Source of the DNA: Meghimatium bilineatum
Lineage: Eukaryota; Mollusca; Gastropoda; Stylommatophora; Philomycidae
Direction: 5' to 3'
NCBI GenBank assembly: GCA_034231615.1
Contig: CM067315.1
Location: 17,091,513 to 17,155,512 of the forward strand
DNA: 64,000 nucleotides
In this document: in pieces, positions 53,024-63,973 of the stretch
Layout: each line of letters opens with the position of its first letter
Numbering within the stretch: position 1 is the first letter of the stretch
Made by a program: the position numbers and the translations under genes
The notes under the pieces: model-generated
What the model was told of the DNA's origin: nothing
Databases searched by the model: none
What the model saw: only the letters and a program-made list of their open reading frames with translations

Positions 53024-55213
53024 CTAATTTGTGTGTAATACGCCGCTGTTCTGACGTAGTAAGTTGCAATACACCATATTAGTGTGTCCAGAATACACTT
53101 TCTGTTGTAATAAGCTGCAGTAGTACACCTTATTTGTGAGTAATATGCCAGAATACATCGAGTCTTTGCATCCTGAACTGCAATGCACCCAGTTTGTGAG
53201 AATTAACCAGAGTTCTGACGCATTAAGCTGCAATACACTGAATTAGTGTGTAGTACGTTTCAGTGCATTGAATTTGTGAGTAATATGCCATAATTCACCG
53301 CGTTCTGGCGTACTAAACAGCAATAGACCTAATTTGTGTGTAAGACGCCAGTGTTCTGACGTATTAAGCTGCAATACAACGAAATCATATTTAATAGGGA
53401 AGAATACAATCAATTCTAGTCTAGTAAGATTCAGTACAATGACTTGGTGAGTAATATGGCAGAATACCCCGAGTTCTGACGTACTAAGCTACATACACCT
53501 AACTAGTGTGTCGAGAATACTATTTCTGGTGTAGTAGGCTGCAGAACACCAAATTTGTGAGTAATATAACAGAATACACTACGTTTTGACGTACTAAACA
53601 GCAATAGACCTAATTTGTGTGTAATACGCCAATGTTCTGACTTATTAAGCTTCAATACATCGAAATCATGTATAATAAGCCAGAATACACTCAATTCTAG
53701 TGTAGTAAGCTTCAGTACAATGAATTTGTGACTAATATGCCAGAATGCACCAAGTCTTAGCATACTGAACTGCAATGCACCCAGTTCGTGTGAATTAACC
53801 AGAGTTCTGACGCATTAAGCTGCAATACACTGAATTAGTGTGTAGTAAGTTTCAGTGCATTGAATTTGTGAGTAATATGCCATAATTCACCGCGTTCTGG
53901 CGTACTAAACAGCAATAGACCTAATTTGGTTGTGACGTTGTAAGCTACAATATAGCAAATTCGTGTGTCCTGAATACAATTTCGTGTGTAGTAAGCTGCA
54001 GTACACCCAGTTTGTGAGTAATATTCCAGAATATACCATATTTTGACGTACTAAGCAGGAAGACCTACTGTGTGTGTAATGCGCCTGTGTTTTGAAGTAT
54101 TAAGCTTCAATACAACGAAACCATGTATAATAGGCCAGAATACACTCAATTCTAGTGTAGTAAGCTTCAGTGCAATGATTTTGTGAGTAATATGCCAGAA
54201 TACACCGAGTTCTGACGTACTAAGCTACATACACCGAATTCGTGTGTCCAGAATACAATTTCTGTTGTAGTAAGCTGCAGTACACTTTATTTGTGAGTAA
54301 TATGCCAGAATACATCGAGTCTTTGCATCCTGAACTGCAATGCACCCAGTTTGTGAGAATTAACCAGAGTTCTAACGCATTAAGCTGCAATACACTGAAT
54401 TAGTGTGTAGTAAGTTTCAGTGCATTGAATTTGTGAGTAATATGCCGTAATTCACCGTGTTCTGGCGTACTAAACAGCAATAGACCTAATTTGTGTGTAA
54501 TACGCCAGTGTTCTGACGTATTAAGCTGCAATACAACGAAATCATATTTAATAGGGAAGAATACACTCAATTCTAGTGTAGTAAGCTTCAGTACAATGAA
54601 TGTGTTAGTAATATGCCAGAATACAACGAGTTCTGACGTAGTAAGTTGCAATACACCAAATTAGTGTGTCCAGAATACTATTTCTGGTGTAGTAAGCTGC
54701 AATACACCCAATATGTGAGTAATATGCCAGAATACACCGACATTTATGTACTAAACAACAGGACCTAATTTGTGTGTAAAACGTCAGTGCTCTGACTAAT
54801 TAAGCTGCAATACAACGAAATCATGTATTAGGACAGAATACACTCAATTCTAGTGTAGTAAGCTTCAGTACACTGAATGTGTGAGTAATATGCCAGAATA
54901 CAACGAGTTCTGACGTAGTAAGCTACAATACACCAAATTCGTGTGTCCAGAATACTATTTCTGGTGTAGTAAGCTGCAGTACACCAAATTTGAGAGTAAT
55001 ATGCCAGAATACACTGAGTTCTGACGTACTAAACAACAATAGACCTAATTTGTGTGTAATACGCCAGTACTGTGATGTAGTATGCTGCAATTAAATGAAA
55101 TCATTTGTAATAGGCCAGAATTCACTCAATTCTAGTGTAGTAATTTTCATTGCATTGAATTTGTTAGTAATATGCCAGAATACACCACGTCTTGACGTAC
55201 TAAACAGCAAGAC
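53024..55213. repeat. Long unit L2 (2190 bp)
   Basis: Near-identical to L1 at an offset of 4255 bp. Compared landmarks include gcatactgaactgcaatgca at about 53759 (L1 49504), shared by L1 and L2 only, while L3 has gcatcctgaactgcaatgca. Confidence 0.86.
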
Positions 55214-56247
55214 CTAATTTCTGTGTAATACGCCGCTGTTCTGACGTAGTAAGTTGCAATACACCAGATTAGTGTGTCCAGAATACACTTTCTGTTGTAG
55301 TAAGCTGCAGTAGTACACCTTATTTGTGAGTAATATGCCAGAATACATCGAGTCTTTGCATCCTGAACTGCAATGCACCCAGTTTGTGAGAATTAACCAG
55401 AGTTCTGACGCATTAAGCTGCAATACACTGAATTAGTGTGTAGTAAGTTTCAGTGCATTGAATTTGTGAGTAATATGCCATAATTCACCGCGTTCTGGCG
55501 TACTAAACAGCAATAGACCTAATTTGTGTGTAAGACGCCAGTGTTCTGACGTATTAAGCTGCAATACAACTTAAATCATATTTAATAGGGAAGAATACAC
55601 TCAATTCTAGTCTAGTAAGCTTCAGTACAATGAATGTGTTAGTAATATGCCAGAATACAACGAGTTCTGACGTAGTAAGTTGCAATACACCAAATTAGTG
55701 TGTCCAGAATACTATTTCTGGTGAAGTAAGCTGCAATACACCCAATATGTGAGTAATATGCCAGAATACACCGACATTTATGTACTAAACAACAGGACCT
55801 AATTTGTGTGTAAAACGTCAGTGCTCTGACTAATTAAGCTGCAATACAACGAAATCATGTATTAGGACAGAATACACTCAATTCTAGTGTAGTAAGCTTC
55901 AGTACACTGAATGTGTGAGTAATATGCCAGAATACAACGAGTTCTGACGTAGTAAGCTACAATACACCAAATTCGTGTGTCCAGAATACTATTTCTGGTG
56001 TAGTAAGCTGCAGTACACCAAATTTGAGAGTAATATGCCAGTATACACTGAGTTCTGACGTACTAAACAACAATAGACCTAATTTGTGTGTAATACGCCA
56101 GTACTGTGATGTAGTATGCTGCAATTAAATGAAATCATTTGTAATAGGCCAGAATTCACTCAATTCTAGTGTAGTAATTTTCATTGCATTGAATTTGTTA
56201 GTAATATGCCAGAATACACCACGTCTTGACGTACTAAACAGCAAGAC
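55214..56247. repeat. Short unit U8 (1034 bp)
   Basis: Same head type and 3-base insertion as U6, with the caacttaaatc mark. It is followed directly by a long unit, with no counterpart of U7. Confidence 0.85.
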
Positions 56248-58437
56248 CTAATTTGTGTGTAATACGCCGCTGTTCTGACGTAGTAAGTTGCAATACACCA
56301 TATTAGTGTGTCCAGAATACACTTTCTGTTGTAATAAGCTGCAGTAGTACACCTTATTTGTGAGTAATATGCCAGAATACATCGAGTCTTTGCATCCTGA
56401 ACTGCAATGCACCCAGTTTGTGAGAATTAACCAGAGTTCTGACGCATTAAGCTGCAATACACTGAATTAGTGTGTAGTACGTTTCAGTGCATTGAATTTG
56501 TGAGTAATATGCCATAATTCACCGCGTTCTGGCGTACTAAACAGCAATAGACCTAATTTGTGTGTAAGACGCCAGTGTTCTGACGTATTAAGCTGCAATA
56601 CAACGAAATCATATTTAATAGGGAAGAATACAATCAATTCTAGTCTAGTAAGATTCAGTACAATGACTTGGTGAGTAATATGGCAGAATACCCCGAGTTC
56701 TGACGTACTAAGCTACATACACCTAACTAGTGTGTCGAGAATACTATTTCTGGTGTAGTAGGCTGCAGAACACCAAATTTGTGAGTAATATAACAGAATA
56801 CACTACGTTTTGACGTACTAAACAGCAATAGACCTAATTTGTGTGTAATACGCCAATGTTCTGACTTATTAAGCTTCAATACATCGAAATCATGTATAAT
56901 AAGCCAGAATACACTCAATTCTAGTGTAGTAAGCTTCAGTACAATGAATTTGTGACTAATATGCCAGAATGCACCAAGTCTTAGCATCCTGAACTGCAAT
57001 GCACCCAGTTCGTGTGAATTAACCAGAGTTCTGACGCATTAAGCTGCAATACACTGAATTAGTGTGTAGTAAGTTTCAGTGCATTGAATTTGTGAGTAAT
57101 ATGCCATAATTCACCGCGTTCTGGCGTACTAAACAGCAATAGACCTAATTTGGTTGTGACGTTGTAAGCTACAATATAGCAAATTCGTGTGTCCTGAATA
57201 CAATTTCGTGTGTAGTAAGCTGCAGTACACCCAGTTTGTGAGTAATATTCCAGAATATACCATATTTTGACGTACTAAGCAGGAAGACCTACTGTGTGTG
57301 TAATGCGCCTGTGTTTTGAAGTATTAAGCTTCAATACAACGAAACCATGTATAATAGGCCAGAATACACTCAATTCTAGTGTAGTAAGCTTCAGTGCAAT
57401 GATTTTGTGAGTAATATGCCAGAATACACCGAGTTCTGACGTACTAAGCTACATACACCGAATTCGTGTGTCCAGAATACAATTTCTGTTGTAGTAAGCT
57501 GCAGTACACTTTATTTGTGAGTAATATGCCAGAATACATCGAGTCTTTGCATCCTGAACTGCAATGCACCCAGTTTGTGAGAATTAACCAGAGTTCTAAC
57601 GCATTAAGCTGCAATACACTGAATTAGTGTGTAGTAAGTTTCAGTGCATTGAATTTGTGAGTAATATGCCGTAATTCACCGTGTTCTGGCGTACTAAACA
57701 GCAATAGACCTAATTTGTGTGTAAGACGCCAGTGTTCTGACGTATTAAGCTGCAATACAACGAAATCATATTTAATAGGGAAGAATACACTCAATTCTAG
57801 TGTAGTAAGCTTCAGTACAATGAATGTGTTAGTAATATGCCAGAATACAACGAGTTCTGACGTAGTAAGTTGCAAAACACCAAATTAGTGTGTCCAGAAT
57901 ACTATTTCTGGTGTAGTAAGCTGCAATACACCCAATATGTGAGTAATATGCCAGAATACACCGACATTTATGTACTAAACAACAGGACCTAATTTGTGTG
58001 TAAAACGTCAGTGCTCTGACTAATTAAGCTGCAATACAACGAAATCATGTATTAGGACAGAATACACTCAATTCTAGTGTAGTAAGCTTCAGTACACTGA
58101 ATGTGTGAGTAATATGCCAGAATACAACGAGTTCTGACGTAGTAAGCTACAATACACCAAATTCGTGTGTCCAGAATACTATTTCTGGTGTAGTAAGCTG
58201 CAGTACACCAAATTTGAGAGTAATATGCCAGAATACACTGAGTTCTGACGTACTAAACAACAATAGACCTAATTTGTGTGTAATACGCCAGTACTGTGAT
58301 GTAGTATGCTGCAATTAAATGAAATCATTTGTAATAGGCCAGAATTCACTCAATTCTAGTGTAGTAATTTTCATTGCATTGAATTTGTTAGTAATATGCC
58401 AGAATACACCACGTCTTGACGTACTAAACAGCAAGAC
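56248..58437. repeat. Long unit L3 (2190 bp)
   Basis: Third long unit, 3224 bp after L2. Small differences from L1 and L2 include gcatcctgaac at about 56986 and gtaagacgccagtg at about 57722, where L1 and L2 have gtaatacgccagtg. Confidence 0.86.
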
Positions 58438-59665
58438 CTAATTTCTGTGTAATACGCCGCTGTTCTGACGTAGTAAGTTGCAATACACCAGATTAGTGTG
58501 TCCAGAATACACTTTCTGTTGTAGTAAGCTGCAGTAGTACACCTTATTCGTGAGTAATATGCCAGAATACATCGAGTCTTTGCATCCTGAACTGCAATGC
58601 ACCCAGTTTGTGAGAATTAACCAGAGTTCTGACGCATTAAGCTGCAATACACTGAATTAGTGTGTAGTAAGTTTCAGTGCATTGAATTTGTGAGTAATAT
58701 GCCATAATTCACCGCGTTCTGGCGTACTAAACAGCAATAGACCTAATTTGTGTGTAAGACGCCAGTGTTCTGACGTATTAAGCTGCAATACAACGAAATC
58801 ATATTTAATAGGGAAGAATACAATCAATTCTAGTCTAGTGAGATTCAGTACAATGACTTGGTGAGTAATATGGCAGAATACCCCGAGTTCTGACGTACTA
58901 AGCTACATACACCTAACTAGTGTGTCGAGAATACTATTTCTGGTGTAGTAGGCTGCAGAACACCAAATTTGTGAGTAATATAACAGAATACACTACGTTT
59001 TGACGTACTAAACAGCAATAGACCTAATTTGTGTGTAATACGCCAATGTTCTGACTTATTAAGCTTCAATACATCGAAATCATGTATAATAAGCCAGAAT
59101 ACACTCAATTCTAGTGTAGTAAGCTTCAGTACAATGAATTTGTGACTAATATGCCAGAATGCACCAAGTCTTAGCATCCTGAACGTCAATGCACCCAGTT
59201 CGTGTGAATTAACCAGAGTTCTGACGCATTAAGCTGCAATACACTGAATTAGTGTGTAGTAAGTTTCAGTGCATTGAATTTGTGAGTAATATGCCATAAT
59301 TCACCGCGTTCTGGCGTACTAAACAGCAATAGACCTAATTTGGTTGTGACGTTGTAAGCTACAATATAGCAAATTCGTGTGTCCTGAATACAATTTCGTG
59401 TGTAGTAAGCTGCAGTACACCCAGTTTGTGAGTAATATTCCAGAATATACCATATTTTGACGTACTAAGCAGGAAGACCTAATGTGTGTGTAATGCGCCT
59501 GTGTTTTGACGTATTAAGCTTCAATAAAACGAAACCATGTATAATAGGCCAGAATACACTCAATTCTAGTGTAGTAAGCTTCAGTGCAATGATTTTGTGA
59601 GTAATATGCCAGAATACACCGAGTTCTGACGTACTAAGCTACATACACCGAATTCGTGTGTCCAG
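58438..59665. repeat. Truncated long unit L4 (~1228 bp), right end of homogeneous domain
   Basis: Begins with the U6/U8 head type but continues with long-unit sequence (ataccccgagttc, then gttgtgacgttgtaagctac). Homology to L1-L3 breaks near 59665, where the others go on to tctttgcatcc and this one goes to accgagttttgacg. It contains a local change, gaacgtcaatgcaccc for gaactgcaatgcaccc. Confidence 0.82.
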
Positions 59666-62600
59666 AATACACTTTCTGTTGTAGTAAGCTGTAGTACACC
59701 TTATTTGTGAGTAATATGCCAGAATACACCGAGTTTTGACGTACTAAACAGCCAGACCTAATTTATGTGTAATACGCCAGTGTTCTGACGTATTAAGCTA
59801 CATACACCAAATTAGTGTGTCCAGAATACAATTTATGTTGTAGTAAGCTGCAGTATACCCAATTTGTGAGTAATATGCCAGAATACACCGAGTCTTAGCA
59901 TCCTGAACTGCAATGCACCCAGTTCGTGTGAATTAACCAGAGTTCTGACGCATTAAGCTGCAATACACTGAATTAGTGTGTAGTAAGTATCAGTGCATTG
60001 AATTTGTGAGTAATATGCCAGAATTCACCGCGTTCTGGCGTACTAAACAGCAATAGACCTAATTTGGTTGTGACGTTGTAAGCTACAATATAGCACATTC
60101 GTGTGTCCTGAATACAATTTCGTGTGTAGTAAGCTCCAGTACACCCAGTTTGTGAGTAATATTCCAGAATACACCGAGCTGTGACGTACTAAACAGCCAG
60201 TCCTAATTTATGTGTAATACGCCAGTGTTCTGACGTATTAAGCTGCAATACAACGAAATCCTGTATAATAGGCCAGAATACACTCAATTCTAGTGTAGTA
60301 AGCATAAGTACAATGAATTGGTGAGAAATATGCCAGAATAAACCGAGTTTTGATGTAGTAAGCTACAATACAACAAATTCGTATGTCGAGAATACTATTT
60401 CTGGTGTAGTAAGCTGCAGCACACCCAATTTGTGAGTAATATGCCAGAATACACCGACTTTTACGTAATAAACAACTGGACTTAATTTCTGTGTAAAACG
60501 TCAGTGCTGTGACTAATTAAGCTGCAATACAACGAAATAATGTATAATAGGCCAGAATACACTCAATTCTAGTGTAGTAAGCTTCAGTACAATGAATGTG
60601 TTAGTAATATGCCAGAATACAACGAGTTCTGACGTAGTAAGCTGCAATACACCAAATTAGTGTGTCCAGAATACTATTTCTGGTGTAGTAAGCTGCAGTA
60701 CACCTAATATGTGAGTAATATGCCAGAATACACCGATATTTATGTACTAAACAACAGGACCTAATTTGTGTGTAAAACGTCAGTGCTCTGACTAATTAAG
60801 CTGCAATACAACGAAATCATGTATTAGGCCAGAATACACTCAATTCTAGTGTAGTAAGCTTCAGTACACTGAATGTGTGAGTAATATGCCAGAATACAAC
60901 GAGTTTTGACGTACAAAACAGCAATAGACCTAATTTGTGTGTAATACGCCAGTGCTGTGATGTAGTATGCTGCAATTAAATGAAATCATTTGTAATAGGC
61001 CAGAATTCACTCAATTCTAGTGTAGTAATTTTCATTGCATTGAATTTGTTAGTAATATGCAAGAATACACCAAGTCTTGACGTACTAAACAGCATGATCT
61101 AATTTGTGTGTAATACGCCGCTGTTCTGACGTAGTAAGTTTTAATACACCAGATTAGTGTGTCCAGAATACACTTTCTGTTGTAGTAAGCTGCAGTACAC
61201 ATTTGTGAGTAATATGCCAGAATACACCGAGTTTTGACGTTCAAAACATCCAGACCTAATTTATGTGTAATACGCCAGTGTTCTGACGTATTAAGCTACA
61301 TACACCAAATTAGTGTGTCCAGAATACAATTTATGTTGTAGTAAGCTGCAGTATACCCAATTTGTGAGTAATATGCCAGAACACACCAAGTCTTAGCATC
61401 CTGAACTGCAATGCACCCAGTTCGTGTGAATTAACCAGAGTTCTGACGCATTAAGCTGCAATACACTGAATTAGTGTGTAGTAAGTTTCAGTGCATTGAA
61501 TTTGTGAGTAATATGCCAGAATTCACCGCGTTCTGGCGTACTAAACAGCAATAGACCTAATGTGGTTGTGACGTTGTAAGCTACAATATAGCAAATTCGT
61601 GTGTCCTGAATACAATTTCGTGTGTAGTAAGCTGCAGTACACCCAGTTTGTGAGTAATATTCCAGAATACACCAAGTTTTGACGTACTAAGCAGGAAGAC
61701 CTAATTTGTGTGTAATACGCCTGAGTTCTGACGTAGTAAGCTGCAATACAACAAAATCATGTATAATAGGCCAGAATACACTCAATTCTAGTGTAGTAAG
61801 CTTCGGTGCAATGATTTTGTGAGTAATATGCAAGAATACACCGAGTTCTGACGTACTAAGCTACATACACCAAATTCGTGTGTCCAGAATACAAATTCTG
61901 TTGTAGTAAGCTGCAGTACACTTTATTTGTGAGTAATATGCCAGAATACACCGAGTCTTAGCATCCTGAACTACAATGCACCCAGTTCGTGTGAATTAAC
62001 CAGAGTTCTGACGCATTAAGCTGCAATACACTGAATTAGTGTGTAGTAAGTTCCAGTGCATTGAATTTCTTTGTAATATGCCAGAATTCACCGCGTTCTG
62101 GCGTACTAAACAGCAATAGACCTAATTTGGTTCTGACGTAGTAACAACACTATACCAAATTCGTGTGTCCAGAATACAATTTCTTGTGTAGTACGCTGCA
62201 GTACACCATATTTGTGAGTAATATGCCAGAATACACCAAGATTTGACGTACTAAACAGCAAGACCTAATTTGTGTGTAATACGCCGCTGTTCTGACGTAG
62301 TAAGCTGCAATACACCAGATTAGTGTGTCCAGAATACAATTTCTGTTGTAGTAAGCTGCAGCACACCCAATTAGTGAGTAATATGGCAGAATTCACTACG
62401 TTTTGACGTAATAAACATCAATAGACCTAATTTGTGTGTAATACGCCTGTGTTTTGACGTATTAAGCTTCAATACAACGAAATCATGTATAATAGGCCAG
62501 AATACACTCAATTCTAGTGAAGTAAGCTTCAGTGCAATGAATGTGTGAGTAATATGCCAGAATACAACGAGTTCTGACGTAGTAAGCTACAATACACCTA

Positions 62601-63640
62601 ACTAATGTGTCGAGAATACTATTTCTGGTGTAGTAGGCTGCAGAACACCAAATTTGTGAGTAATTTGACAGAATACACCGACTTTTACGTACTAAACAAC
62701 AGGACCTAATTTGTGTGTAATACGCCGCTGTTCTGACGAAGTAAGCCTTAATACACCAGATTAGTTTTTCCAGAATACAATTTTTTTCGTAGTAAGATGC
62801 AGCACACCCAATTTGTGAGTAATATGACAGAATACACTACGTTCTGACGTAATAAACAGCAATAGACCTAATTTGTGTGTAATACGCCTGTTTTTTTGAC
62901 GTATTAAGCTGCAATTCAACGAAAGCATGTGTAATAGGCCAGAATACACTCAATTGTAGTGTAGTAAGCTTCTGTATACTGAATGTTTGAGTAATATGTC
63001 AGAATACACTAAGATCCGACGTAGTAAGCTACAATACATCAAATTCGTGTAATAATACTATTTCTGGTGTAGTTAGCTGCAGTACAGCCAATTTGCGAGT
63101 AATATGCCAGAATACAGCGAAGTTGGACGTACTAAACAGCCAGAAACCTAATTTGTGTGTAATACGCCAGTGTTCTGACGTATTAAGCTGCAATTCAATG
63201 AAAGTATGTGTAATAGGCCAGAATACACTCAATTGTAGTGTAGTAAGCTTCAGCACACTGAATTTGTGAGTAATATGCTAGAATAAACCGAATTCAGACA
63301 CAGTAAGCTACAATACACTAAATTCGGTGTCCAGAATACTATTTCTGGTGTAATAAGCTGCAGTACACCCAATTTGTGAGTAATATGCCAGAATACACTG
63401 AGTTTTGACGTACTAAATGACAATAGACCTAATTTGTTTGTAATACGCCAATGCTGTAATGTAGAACGCTGCAATTCAACGAAAGCATGTGCAATATTCC
63501 AGAATTCACCTAATTCTAGTGTAGTAAGCTTCTGTACTAGGAATTTGTGAGTAATATGTCAGAATACACCGAGTTCTGACGTAGTAAGCTACAATACACC
63601 AAATTCGTGTGTCCAGAATCCTATTTCTGGTGTTGTATGC
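59666..63640. repeat. Diverged satellite right of the homogeneous domain
   Basis: All satellite, with more scattered substitutions than upstream. About 59865-60165 and 61365-61665 share the ttggttgtgacgttgtaag and cagaattcaccgcgttctgg segment (offset about 1499 bp). About 61900-62290 resembles 40355-40745, including gtagtaacaacactatacc. The last kilobase before 63640 is the most diverged stretch I read (for example caattgtagtgtagtaagct and cattcaacgaaagcatgtg-like variants). Confidence 0.8.
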
Positions 63641-63973
63641 TGCAGTACACCCAATTTGTGAGTAATGTGCCAGAATACACTGGGTTTTGACATACTAAAC
63701 AGCCAGACCTAATTTATGTGTAATACGCCATTTTTCTGACGTATTAAGCTGCAATACAACGAAATCGTGTATAATAGGCCAGAATACACTCAATTCTAGT
63801 GTAGTACGCTTCAGTACAATGAAGTTGTGAGTAATATACCAGAATACACCGAGATTAGACTTAGCAAGCTACAATACACCAAGTTCGTGTGTCCAGAATA
63901 CTATTTCTGGTGTAGTAAGCTGCAGTACACCAAATTTGTGAGTAATATGCCAGAATACAATGAGTTCTGACGT
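63641..63973. repeat. Satellite block shared with 31.9-32.2 kb and 34.1-34.4 kb
   Basis: gtgccagaatacactgggtt at 63667 matches 31921 and 34109. Similarity continues to the last satellite base, with only a few substitutions seen (for example gccatttttctgacg against gccagtgttctgacg, gtacgcttcag against gtaagcttcag). Confidence 0.82.

Larger units (their letters stand above)
1..63973. repeat. Satellite DNA array with a ~50-59 bp subunit and ~277 bp higher-order module
   Basis: Apart from two ~200-bp insertions, every stretch read is a variant of one subunit. Its recurring parts are an opening like aatttgtgagtaatatgcca, a centre with gaatacaccgagttctgacg, and an end box like gtagtaagctgcagtacacc. 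Five diverged types follow each other in a common order. Type a (~58 bp) ends in aagctacatacacc. Type b (~51 bp) starts aattcgtgtgtccagaatac. Type c (~58 bp) ends in actaaacagccagacc. Type d (~52 bp) starts aatttgtgtgtaatacgcca. Type e (~59 bp) starts aaatcatgtataataggcca and carries the HindIII site in agtaagcttcag. Together they make about 277 bp. Extra types occur, notably one with cttagcatcctgaactgcaa followed by tgcacccagttcgtgtgaat. The DNA is AT-rich and shows no gene structure. Eukaryotic satellite DNA is the only reading that fits. Location in the chromosome (pericentromere, subtelomere, other) cannot be told from sequence. Confidence 0.97.

Noticed and set aside
1..63973. CRISPR array
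   Set aside because: The repeats are contiguous variants of one another without unique spacers, there are no cas genes, and the LINE fragments indicate a eukaryote.
1..63973. Bacterial -10 promoter boxes in gtataataggcc
   Set aside because: tataat occurs as part of subunit type e throughout the array without a -35 partner or downstream gene, and the context is eukaryotic satellite.
1..63973. Heat-shock elements in ccagaatactatttctgg
   Set aside because: The GAA and TTC words are separated by six bases and do not form alternating nGAAn units with the required spacing.
1..63973. tRNA or rRNA genes
   Set aside because: No cloverleaf with the conserved T-loop or A/B boxes and no rRNA-like segment was seen; only satellite words recur.
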